DNA from: Deltaproteobacteria bacterium
Lineage (GTDB): Bacteria > Desulfobacterota > Desulfarculia > Adiutricales > Adiutricaceae
NCBI GenBank assembly: GCA_031257955.1
Contig: JAIRNQ010000118.1
Span: 1-5,594, forward strand
Length of the DNA: 5,594 nucleotides
Direction of reading: 5' to 3'
The position numbers were made by a program, and so were the translations under genes. A model generated the notes under the pieces. It was not told where the DNA came from. It saw nothing but the letters and a program-made list of their open reading frames with translations, and searched no databases. Of this stretch, positions 1 through 5,594 are shown one piece after another. How positions within the stretch are numbered: the first letter of the stretch is position 1; each line of letters begins with the position of its first letter.

Positions 1-318
1 GGATTTGCCCCCAAAATTGTAACTACAGAAAAATAGGTAATTTTAGTTTTTTTACTCCGGCACCCAGGCCGAACTTGGGTTAAGAGAAACCGAGGGGACG
101 ATTCGGGCACGGGGATTACAACAGACCCAAATCGAAAGGCGATCTATCGCTAGCCTAGATGCCCCATAAACGGTCTCAGAGGCTCGTAGCGGGACGCAAG
201 GGCTGGGAGAGGGAGGGGAGTGCCTCTTTTTCGCGAAAAGGCCATACGGGCGATTTGGGAACGATTCCCGGCCTGGGGTCTTGAGAGCTGGACCGCGGTG
301 GGAATTGGCCGAAGTAAC
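1..318. other. gene-free stretch downstream of rodA
   Basis: I find no convincing gene here. The only sizeable open frame (minus strand, ending at 150) overlaps the terminator, has a low-complexity Arg/Pro/Leu composition and matches nothing I know. The stretch contains several small inverted repeats: 62-68 with 74-80 (7 bp including one G-T pair, 5-nt loop), TTTTCGCGAAAA at 228-239, and GGGAA/TTCCC at 257-261 and 265-269. Because it ends in a terminator that also works in the plus direction, an untranslated plus-strand RNA is conceivable. I could not match it to tmRNA, RNase P RNA, the SRP RNA motif or a tRNA by eye. Confidence 0.5.
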
Positions 319-350
319 AAAAATGCCTCCCGGAAGGGAGGCATTTTTTT
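319..350. terminator. bidirectional rho-independent terminator after rodA
   Basis: A perfect 13-bp stem (319-331 with 336-348) with core TGCCTCCC/GGGAGGCA closes on a GGAA tetraloop. A run of seven Ts lies at 344-350 on the plus strand. On the minus strand the stem is followed by TTTTTGTT. It lies about 50 nt past the rodA stop, so it most likely ends the mrdA-rodA transcript. Its symmetry means it could also stop a transcript arriving from the left. Confidence 0.93.
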
Positions 351-400
351 AATCGGGTTGTGAGGCCCGGGGGGTAACCGGCGGCCTGGCGGCGAAGGCC

Positions 401-1762
401 TTATGGTTCCTGGGGCTCGAGCGGGCGTTGGCCCCAGGGTTTGGGGGCCAGGTGTTTGAGCCAGGGTTTCATGTGGGGGAAACGGTGGGCCGGGTGGTGA
501 TCCGGTTCGTTGGGATCGTGGGGCAGGAGCCGGCGGACGCTGAAGCCGGGTTCCTCGACCAAGTTGGTGACCGGGGGCTTTTCCCAGATCTCGGGGTTTT
601 GCTCCAGCGGGACGCCGACGAACTTGTAGGGGCGCATGCCAACGTTCAGGATGATGGCCACGCAGGCCACGGTCATCAGAGAGGAGGTGCCGCCGTAGCT
701 TATGAACGGGAGGGGTATGCCCACGACGGGTAGAAGGCCGGTGACCATGCCCACGTTGATGATCATTTGGAAAAATAGGAGCGAGGCCATGCCCACCGTG
801 AGCAAGGCCCCAAAGGAGTCCCTACTTCGGTCGACCACTGAGAGAGAGGCCCAGATGAGGGCCAGGAAGAGGGCCAGGGTCACCACCGACCCCACGAAGC
901 CCCATTCCTCGGCCAGGGCGGCGAAAGCGAAATCGGTCTCGGCGGCCGGGAGGAAGCCGTATTTTTGCTGGGAACCGGCCATGTAGCCCCGACCGTTGAC
1001 CTGGCCGCTGCCGATGGCGTTTTTGGCCTGGGTGATCTGCCAGCCCTTACCGATGGGATCTTTGTCGGACTTTAGGAAGTTTTCGTAGCGCTCCAAGTGG
1101 TAGCTGCGGATGATCTCGTGCTTTAAGAGAAAATTGAAGCCGCCGAAGAAAAACAGCCAGCTAAAGGCGGCCAGGGTCACGGCCACAATGGTCACCAGGA
1201 CCCGGGTTTTTATCTTGCGGAGGATGAAGATTGGGATTACCGTCAGGGCAATGTGGAGGGCCGTGCCCATGTCGGGCTGCTTAAGGATGACGTAGAAGGG
1301 GATGCCCACCAGAAGGGCCGGAAAGATTAAATCCATGAGCCCCAGACCGGCTTTGGAGGGCTTGGAGCTAAGGTAGGCGGCCAGGGCGACGACGGTCGCG
1401 ATCTTCATAATTTCTGAGGGTTGGAAGCGTAGGGAATCGGAGAAGAGGGGTAGCCAACGGGTGGCCCCGTTGACGTTGACGCCGTAATATTTGACCAGGA
1501 TGACCAAGCCGATGGACACGAAATATAGTGGCCAATAGACATATTTGAGAATTTTGTAATCGAAAAAAATGCTTCCGGCCAAGAGAACCAAGGCCAGGCC
1601 CGAGAAGACCAGCTGCCGGCTAAAGCTGTTCCAGCCGGAGAACTCGCCCCCGGAAGTGGAAAAGAGGTTAACGAAACCTATGGCCATCAAGGCCAAAGAG
1701 CTTGCCAAAACAATCCAATTAAAATTTTCAAAGTGTCTAAAGTCCAGAGACGGCCTTTTCAC
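401..1762 (-). CDS. rodA: RodA, SEDS-family peptidoglycan glycosyltransferase of the elongasome
   Basis: RodA is an integral inner-membrane enzyme that polymerises lipid II into glycan strands during rod elongation, working with PBP2. From the GTG start it has 453 residues with about ten hydrophobic segments. SEDS hallmarks are visible: RFQPSEIMKI (about residue 112), KQPDMGTAL (about 161), and LPAAETDFAFAALAEEWG with the Asp at about 277 that matches the essential catalytic Asp of the family. The GLLPVVGIPLPFISYGGTSS block follows at about 342-361. I chose GTG at 1762 because AAGGGGGA lies 3 nt upstream and the GTG overlaps the mrdA stop as GTGA, indicating translational coupling. An in-frame TTG at 1777 has no ribosome binding site. 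After the last membrane segment there is an unusual tail of about 75 residues rich in Pro and His; E. coli RodA is about 370 residues in total. Function is secure; the tail is unexplained. Confidence 0.97.
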   Translation of the reverse strand: MKRPSLDFRHFENFNWIVLASSLALMAIGFVNLFSTSGGEFSGWNSFSRQLVFSGLALVLLAGSIFFDYKILKYVYWPLYFVSIGLVILVKYYGVNVNGATRWLPLFSDSLRFQPSEIMKIATVVALAAYLSSKPSKAGLGLMDLIFPALLVGIPFYVILKQPDMGTALHIALTVIPIFILRKIKTRVLVTIVAVTLAAFSWLFFFGGFNFLLKHEIIRSYHLERYENFLKSDKDPIGKGWQITQAKNAIGSGQVNGRGYMAGSQQKYGFLPAAETDFAFAALAEEWGFVGSVVTLALFLALIWASLSVVDRSRDSFGALLTVGMASLLFFQMIINVGMVTGLLPVVGIPLPFISYGGTSSLMTVACVAIILNVGMRPYKFVGVPLEQNPEIWEKPPVTNLVEEPGFSVRRLLPHDPNEPDHHPAHRFPHMKPWLKHLAPKPWGQRPLEPQEP

Positions 1763-3708
1763 AGGTCCCCCTTCCAACCGCTGGGCTTATCTGGCTGTAC
1801 CTGATAAGGCGGCATGAGGTTGGTGTCTATCGAAGGGTCAAAGTATGCGGCCAAGACCTTGGCCGCCAAGGGAGCGGATTTGGCGCCACCTCCGCCGGTG
1901 TGTTCCAAGAGGACGGTAACCACCACCTCCGGGTTGTCCGCCGGAGCATAAGCGGTGAACCACGCATGATCGTTTAGCTTATATGGACGATTTGAGGCTG
2001 AATAACCTTTATATTTTTCCAAACTGACGGTTTGGGTCGTTCCCGTCTTGCCCGCTACCCGGACGTCAGCCAAACGGGCTCGCCGTCCGGTTCCCCCAGG
2101 TTCGTTAATCACGGCTTCCAATCCTTTTCTCACACTATTTATATACTCAGGGCTTACGGACATCTGATTTATCACTTCTGGGCTACTATTATGGACTATT
2201 CTTCCATCGAAATCAACTATTTCTTTTACCAGATGGGGTCTATATAGTGTGCCTCCATTAGCCACAACCGCTGTATATTGTGCCACCTGCAAGGGAGTGG
2301 TTAATAAATACCCTTGGCCTATGGAAACGGGCAAGGTTTCTCCCTGGTTCCAGTTCCGGCCGTAGCGCCTCATCTTCCAGGCCTGGTCCGGGACCAAGCC
2401 GGCTTTCTCCGACTTTAGCTCCAGACCCAAGGTCCGGCCCAAGCCAAAGAACTCCCGGACCCGGGCGGCCAGCCGGTCCACGCCCAACCTCCGACCGACC
2501 TCGTAGTAATAGACATCGCAACTGTGCTTGAGAGAGGCGTGAAGGTTCACGTAACCGTGGCCGTGGCGGTTCCAGCAGCCGAAAGAGTGATTGCCGAGCC
2601 TGAGGGACCCGGCGCAGGTAAAGGCCGTCTCCGGGGTAATCACCCCCTCGGCCAAGGCGGCCAGGGAGACGGCGATCTTAAAGGTCGAGCCCGGGGAATA
2701 CTGGCCGTTGACGGCCCTGTTCTGCATCGGGCTAAAGGGATCTTCGTTTAGCGAGCGCCAGCGCTCCCGGGAAATGCCCCCCACGAAATCCGACAGGTTA
2801 AAGATAGGACTCGAGGCCAAGGCCAGGATCTCGAAATTTCTGGGGTCCATGACGACGATGGCCCCGGCCTGTTCGCCCAAAAGGGCTTGGGCCACCCGCT
2901 GCATCCGACTGTCCAGGGTCAGCCTGATGTCGTAACCGGGCTGGGGATATTCGACGCTCAGCTCCTGGAGCATCCGGCCCTTGGAGTCAACGGTCATCTG
3001 GCGGCTGCCCTTCTGGCCGTGCAACAGGCCTTCCAGGCTTTGTTCCACCCCGCTTTGCCCAATCAAATCGCCGCGCCGGTAACCCGGGTAGCCGCCCCCT
3101 TCCAGCTGCTCTTGGCTAATCTCGCCAATGTAGCCGATGACGTGGGGGGCGAAGTCGCCCTTGATGGGCCGCCTGACCGAATTTAACTCCACCGTCAGGC
3201 CGTCAAGCTCGTGTTTGCGGCTCTCCAGAAGGGCCAAATCGGCCCGGCTCAGTCCCGAAAGGAGTGTGCTTGAGGCGTAGGGCCTGGATTTATTGAAGCC
3301 ATTAAATTTATCCAGGATCTCCCTCTGGGAGGCCCCGGTTAGGGTGGCCAGCTCATAGGCCATGGCCTCGGGGTCGGGGACGTTCCGGGGGACCACGCTG
3401 ACCTCGAAAACGACCTCGTTTTCCACCAGCGGCCGCCCGTACCGGTCCATGACTATGCCCCGGCTGGTCGGGATCAGGGCCGAGCTGAACTGGTTGGAGC
3501 GGCTATTCTCTAAATGGGCCTCGCCCTCGGCGATCTGCAAAAACCAAAGCCTAAGGACGAAGACGGAGAAGGTGACCAGCATGGCCACTTTCAAAAACAC
3601 CAGCCAGCCGGACTTTTCCGGGGTACCGTCAAAGGTTTCTTCCAAATGATCCGGCAAAGCCGCGCCCCCGAGAGAGAAAAACGTTTGGTCAGGCACTTGC
3701 CCAGACAC
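1759..3708 (-). CDS. mrdA: Penicillin-binding protein 2, elongasome D,D-transpeptidase (class B PBP)
   Basis: This class B PBP cross-links peptidoglycan peptides in the periplasm during lateral growth and pairs with RodA. With the GTG start at 3708 it is 649 residues long, normal for the family. A single membrane anchor lies at about 34-58. The pedestal domain includes SRGIVMDRYGRPL (82-94) and YRRGDLIGQSGVEQSLEG (210-227). The transpeptidase motifs are intact: S341-T-F-K344 with the nucleophile Ser341, S396-C-D398 as the PBP2-type second motif, and K554-T-G. Cys365, Cys378 and HGHG at 382-385 resemble the Cys/His region near the zinc site of E. coli PBP2; this is inference. The start is uncertain. 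A stop lies 21 nt upstream of the 3708 GTG, alternatives are GTG at 3696 and TTG at 3657, and a mini-ORF overlaps the start. Codons for about residues 477-536 are far more AT-rich than their flanks. The gene overlaps rodA by 4 nt. Confidence 0.97.
   Translation of the reverse strand: MSGQVPDQTFFSLGGAALPDHLEETFDGTPEKSGWLVFLKVAMLVTFSVFVLRLWFLQIAEGEAHLENSRSNQFSSALIPTSRGIVMDRYGRPLVENEVVFEVSVVPRNVPDPEAMAYELATLTGASQREILDKFNGFNKSRPYASSTLLSGLSRADLALLESRKHELDGLTVELNSVRRPIKGDFAPHVIGYIGEISQEQLEGGGYPGYRRGDLIGQSGVEQSLEGLLHGQKGSRQMTVDSKGRMLQELSVEYPQPGYDIRLTLDSRMQRVAQALLGEQAGAIVVMDPRNFEILALASSPIFNLSDFVGGISRERWRSLNEDPFSPMQNRAVNGQYSPGSTFKIAVSLAALAEGVITPETAFTCAGSLRLGNHSFGCWNRHGHGYVNLHASLKHSCDVYYYEVGRRLGVDRLAARVREFFGLGRTLGLELKSEKAGLVPDQAWKMRRYGRNWNQGETLPVSIGQGYLLTTPLQVAQYTAVVANGGTLYRPHLVKEIVDFDGRIVHNSSPEVINQMSVSPEYINSVRKGLEAVINEPGGTGRRARLADVRVAGKTGTTQTVSLEKYKGYSASNRPYKLNDHAWFTAYAPADNPEVVVTVLLEHTGGGGAKSAPLAAKVLAAYFDPSIDTNLMPPYQVQPDKPSGWKGDL
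1766..1773 (-). promoter_or_regulatory. ribosome binding site deciding the rodA start
   Basis: AAGGGGGA on the minus strand sits 3 nt before the GTG at 1762, inside the last codons of mrdA. It favours the GTG over the TTG at 1777, which lies upstream of this site. Ribosomes ending mrdA at 1759 would be placed directly on the rodA start. Confidence 0.7.
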
Positions 3709-3755
3709 CCTTGTCCGGGTCCCTTGTCATGATGCCCTTGTCCGGGTCCCTTGTC
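3708..3755 (-). repeat. two 21-bp direct repeats at the mrdA start
   Basis: An identical 21-bp sequence (minus-strand core ACAAGGGACCCGGACAAGGG) occurs at 3708-3728 and 3735-3755, a 27-bp period. The hexamer CAAGGG occurs six times between 3708 and 3805 (3708, 3721, 3735, 3748, 3769, 3800). The repeats therefore place several Shine-Dalgarno-like AAGGG elements directly in front of mrdA. Further upstream, GGCCCTAA is tandemly duplicated at 3814-3829. Confidence 0.85.
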
Positions 3756-3836
3756 GGGTGACCCAGTGCCCTTGGCCCTCTGGTTTCTTGATTCTTTGGC
3801 CCTTGGGTTCTTGGGCCCTAAGGCCCTAAAAACGAA

Positions 3837-3884
3837 AGTATCGATAGGGAGAGACGTTTACTAGAATCGTAAGAGTATCGTAGG
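3837..3884. repeat. three iteron-like 11-12-bp repeats
   Basis: On the plus strand AGTATCGATAGG (3837-3848), AGAATCGTAAG (3863-3873) and AGTATCGTAGG (3874-3884) are related. The last two abut with an 11-bp period; the first is 26 bp away from the second. They lie between the AT-rich block and the mrdA start, where a regulator of mrdA-rodA could bind. No regulator is identified. Confidence 0.45.
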
Positions 3885-3889
3885 TATTG

Positions 3890-4060
3890 TGGTGATTTGT
3901 TAGATAACTATTAAAGTCTATATGACAAAATATTTTTTATTAATTTCTTTAAACAATGAAATATTTCGTAAGGAAAGTATCTATTTTTATTTTACACCTT
4001 TAATTTTACTTATCATAACCTAAAATTAGCCTTAACGCCCACTAATTATTACCACGAATC
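3890..4060 (-). promoter_or_regulatory. very AT-rich block, probable promoter region for mrdA-rodA
   Basis: Positions 3901-4020 contain only 22 G or C bases in 120 (about 18%), against roughly 55-65% for the genes. Several -10-like hexamers can be read on the minus strand, for example TATGAT near 4014. TTGTCA near 3923-3928 is followed after 16 nt by TATCTA, a weak match. No single promoter stands out. A promoter somewhere here is expected, because mrdA lies 583 bp from mreD and would otherwise depend on a long read-through. Confidence 0.35.
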
Positions 4061-4107
4061 ATCACCCATGGCAAGTATTTTCTTCCGGCGAGCTCCGTTC
4101 GCCTCCG

Positions 4108-4191
4108 ACCTCCGGTCGGCTGGCTCTGGCGGTCCATCGGTTGGCTCTGGCCGTCGGTCGGCGGGTTCTGGAAGTCCATCGGTTGGCTCTG
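4108..4191. repeat. 21-bp tandem repeat array, four copies
   Basis: Four consecutive 21-bp units lie at 4108-4128, 4129-4149, 4150-4170 and 4171-4191, all ending in (G)G(C/T)TCTG. A degenerate fifth follows to about 4213. Units 2 and 4 are nearly identical and units 1 and 3 resemble each other, so the array looks like two rounds of duplication (a 42-bp higher-order period). Read on the minus strand it would give a Gln/Pro-rich heptad such as QSQPMDR, but coding is doubtful. Confidence 0.85.
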
Positions 4192-4291
4192 GATTTCAGC
4201 CGATTGGCGCCTGGCAGTCTCTGAATGGCCTTGGCTGGACTCAGGCCGTCCGCCGGCCCCCATAAGGGCCAAAGTGGGCCTCAAGCCAAGC

Positions 4292-4849
4292 TTAAGATTG
4301 GCTTTTGTCGGCCGTGCCGGTCAGGCGATCCAGGATGGCCAGGGTCGGTATGGCCACCAGGCCGGTGACTATGGCCTTCAACAGACAGTCGAAGAAAATG
4401 ACCGAGGAAACTCCCCGGTAGAGGCCCATGACGCTCAAAAAACCCGGAATGAATAGGGTATTTTTGATTAGCGAGGCCAGGGCCACCAAAAAAACCAGCA
4501 AAAAGTCGCTGACCTTCATAAACTCGGAGCCAAAGGTCACGATAATGACGATGGCCAGAAGGGCAAGCGATTCCAGGCCTTCCGGGGAGACGGTCAGGGC
4601 ATCCTGAAAACAGCCCATGACGAAGGCGGCCAGGGCGGCCAGGGTGAATTCCGAGCGAAAGGCCAGGAAGAGGACCAATATCAGCGACCATTCCGGTGAA
4701 GCCCAGCCGACGTTGCGGACGACGGTCGGGAGGAAGCCGAGATCGGTCAGGGCCAAGCCCAAAATGGTTAAAATAGCCGCGCCACGGAATTTTAAGCCCC
4801 CCGGGGAGCCGATATTTAGCACCTTTTGAACACCGCCAATACGCCCCAT
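4292..4849 (-). CDS. mreD: MreD, rod shape-determining membrane protein
   Basis: MreD is a small integral membrane protein that, with MreC and the actin-like MreB, organises the elongation machinery. This 185-residue protein fits the usual length of about 160-185. It has five to six hydrophobic segments (about 22-42, 52-64, 68-84, 94-107, 115-135 and 150-175). The family signature is visible as FVMGCFQDAL (76-85) followed by SPEGLESLALL (88-98), the G-x-x-x-D and P-x-G pattern between membrane segments. ATG at 4849 is the first start after an in-frame stop 12 nt upstream, but it has no clear ribosome binding site. The first membrane segment starts late, so a downstream start such as GTG at 4822 is possible. 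mreC, normally just upstream, is absent from the window. The family call rests on topology, motif and the mrdA-rodA context. Confidence 0.88.
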   Translation of the reverse strand: MGRIGGVQKVLNIGSPGGLKFRGAAILTILGLALTDLGFLPTVVRNVGWASPEWSLILVLFLAFRSEFTLAALAAFVMGCFQDALTVSPEGLESLALLAIVIIVTFGSEFMKVSDFLLVFLVALASLIKNTLFIPGFLSVMGLYRGVSSVIFFDCLLKAIVTGLVAIPTLAILDRLTGTADKSQS

Positions 4850-4896
4850 TCGCCGAAAGGGTCAAAAGGGCCGTCAATAAAAGCGAAAAAATTACT

Positions 4897-5160
4897 CTCG
4901 GCCTAGCGACTAGGCAGATTGTTCTAAATTGGGCCGTTCTGGCCATGATTGGGGGTAAAAAAATACCCTCGGCCTACCGACCAAGTAGATTATCCCAGAG
5001 CGGGCCGCTCTGGCCATGGTTGGGGGTAAAGGCAGCCTCGGCCTACCCGCCAGGCAGATTGTTCTAAAATGGGCCGCTCTGGCCATGATTGGGGGTAAAA
5101 AATACCCTCGGCCTACCCGCGATGTCATTTTTTTTCAATAACGCCGCTCAGGCCACGATT
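4897..5160. repeat. tandem repeat array of about 70 bp, three full copies plus a degenerate fourth
   Basis: Units lie at 4897-4967 (71 bp), 4968-5036 (69 bp), 5037-5106 (70 bp) and 5107-5160 (54 bp, partial). Each starts CTCGGCCTA. The best conserved part of the full units is GGGCCG(C/T)TCTGGCCATG(A/G)TTGGGGGTAAA. Unit 4 keeps the first 14 and last 18 positions at exactly the expected spacing, with a diverged middle. Units contain small hairpins: GCCTAG/CTAGGC at 4901-4915 and GGGTA/TACCC at 4953-4968. Lengths of 71, 69 and 70 shift any reading frame, so the array is probably not coding. It begins about 50 bp upstream of mreD, within its likely leader. Confidence 0.92.
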
Positions 5161-5462
5161 AAACGTATTAAGCTCTTTATTTAGTTTAGAACGATAAGCT
5201 TAATCACCCGGCAGTCCGAGGCTGTTTGCCAGCGGTTGCCAATTGCCGATGCCGGGAAAGAAATTGGAAACCAACCAATGGCCGGTTTACGGCTTTCGGC
5301 ACGGCTTTGCCCAAGGAAAACTCCCTAAGGCCTTTACCTAAGCCTAAATCAAAAACACTGGGGAGGGAAAAAGAATAAAATAAAATTTAAATACGCGGTT
5401 AGTCGGTACCAACCGCCACCTAGGCCAAAATAAAATTTTCGTGGCGCTTTCTAGGTCAAACA

Positions 5463-5491
5463 ATTCTAAGCGACCGACGTGGAAAAAGCAA
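5463..5491 (-). promoter_or_regulatory. sigma70-like promoter reading towards mreD
   Basis: On the minus strand TTGCTT (-35, 5491-5486) is followed after exactly 17 nt by TAGAAT (-10, 5468-5463). The expected transcription start is near 5455. This would give mreD a leader of roughly 600 nt that includes the whole repeat array of about 70 bp. The hexamers and spacing are good, but no experiment supports it. Confidence 0.5.
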
Positions 5492-5497
5492 GCCTTT

Positions 5498-5553
5498 CAT
5501 TTTAGCCAACCTGAAACGAATAAAACAGTTTTTAAGTAATTTTGGCTAAAATG
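5498..5553. repeat. perfect 12-bp inverted repeat upstream of the promoter
   Basis: CATTTTAGCCAA (5498-5509) and TTGGCTAAAATG (5542-5553) are exact reverse complements separated by 32 bp, with arm centres 44 bp apart (about four helical turns). The inner arm is 6 bp from the -35 hexamer at 5486-5491. It could be a pair of operator half-sites or a cruciform. There is no T-run after it, so it is not a typical terminator. Confidence 0.6.
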
Positions 5554-5594
5554 GCTAGCGTTTGGGATTGTCGGGTTATTTTTGAGGGGCCGGG

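Larger units (their letters stand above)
3709..4291. other. 583-bp gap between mreD and mrdA, no confident gene
   Basis: This gap separates two genes that are often almost adjacent. From mrdA outward it holds the CAAGGG-rich repeats (to about 3830), 11-mer repeats (3837-3884), a very AT-rich block (about 3890-4060) and the 21-bp tandem array (4108-4191). Open frames of 65-80 codons exist on both strands across the 21-bp array (minus 4284-4042, plus 4068-4265). They are explained by a repeat whose length is a multiple of three and that lacks stops. Neither frame has a good ribosome binding site, and both encode low-complexity peptides. Confidence 0.7.
4850..5594. other. 745 bp upstream of mreD without a recognisable gene
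   Basis: From mreD outward this holds the repeat array of about 70 bp (4897-5160), then mixed low-GC sequence with small inverted repeats. These are ATTAAGCT/AGCTTAAT (5167-5174 and 5197-5204), GCGGTT/AACCGC (5395-5400 and 5411-5416) and CGCCAC/GTGGCG (5414-5419 and 5441-5446). A candidate promoter and a 12-bp inverted repeat follow. No open frame resembles MreC, and I recognise no tRNA or other known RNA. Confidence 0.7.

Noticed and set aside
28..57. AT hairpin followed by a T-run as a plus-strand terminator
   Set aside because: The stem AAAAT/ATTTT has no GC pairs and would be too weak.
3837..4020. Replication origin (AT-rich block plus iteron-like repeats)
   Set aside because: Only one near-match to a DnaA box (TTTTACACC at 3990-3998) is visible, and no dnaA, dnaN or rep gene is present.
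4042..4284. 80-codon minus-strand frame after mreD with Gln/Pro heptads
   Set aside because: It starts at TTG without a ribosome binding site and is open because a 21-bp repeat lacks stops. The opposite strand is open over the same array for the same reason.
4283..4304. Hairpin AAGCCAA/TTGGCTT over the mreD stop as a terminator
   Set aside because: The stem is only 7 bp, the stop codon lies in the loop, and no T-run follows on the minus strand.
4281..4946. 221-codon minus-strand frame overlapping mreD
   Set aside because: It is a shadow of mreD in another frame. Its peptide is Arg/Gly/Pro-rich with no membrane pattern, and it runs into the non-coding repeat array.
4910..5128. 72-codon frame across the array of about 70 bp
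   Set aside because: Repeat units of 71, 69 and 70 bp do not preserve a frame; the peptide is a by-product of the repeats.
4897..5160. CRISPR array
   Set aside because: The units are contiguous and similar over their whole length, with no unique spacers and no cas genes.

Overview
The window holds a Gram-negative cell-elongation (elongasome) locus, entirely on the minus strand. In transcription order (right to left) the genes are mreD (4849-4292), mrdA encoding the monofunctional transpeptidase PBP2 (3708-1759), and rodA encoding the SEDS peptidoglycan glycosyltransferase (1762-401). All three reading frames are intact and the key catalytic motifs of PBP2 and RodA are present. MreD is a membrane component of the MreBCD scaffold. 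RodA polymerises glycan strands from lipid II, and PBP2 cross-links them during lateral wall growth. The gene order is the usual mreD-mrdA-rodA order. Moderately GC-rich genes, GTG starts and the protein style suggest a deltaproteobacterium-like (Desulfobacterota) organism, but this assignment is a low-confidence impression.

Layout. Positions 1-318 are gene-free. Positions 319-350 form a strong, symmetrical rho-independent terminator that closes the rodA end. rodA and mrdA overlap by 4 nt (GTGA), so they are probably translationally coupled. mrdA and mreD, often nearly adjacent, are separated here by 583 bp. That gap holds a short direct repeat at the mrdA start, iteron-like 11-mers, a very AT-rich block (about 18% GC at 3901-4020) and a 21-bp tandem array. 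Upstream of mreD lie about 745 bp with no recognisable gene. These contain a tandem array of about 70 bp with three full copies and a degenerate fourth, a long possible leader, a good sigma70-like promoter (5463-5491), and a perfect 12-bp inverted repeat just upstream of it. mreC and mreB are not in the window.

Interpretation. I see no defence system, mobile element, CRISPR array or novel enzyme. What is unusual is the non-coding DNA: about 30% of the window is non-coding, and the gaps upstream of both mreD and mrdA hold different tandem repeats. A composition mosaic inside mrdA, an overlapping mini-ORF at its start, and a long Pro/His-rich RodA tail also deserve a look.
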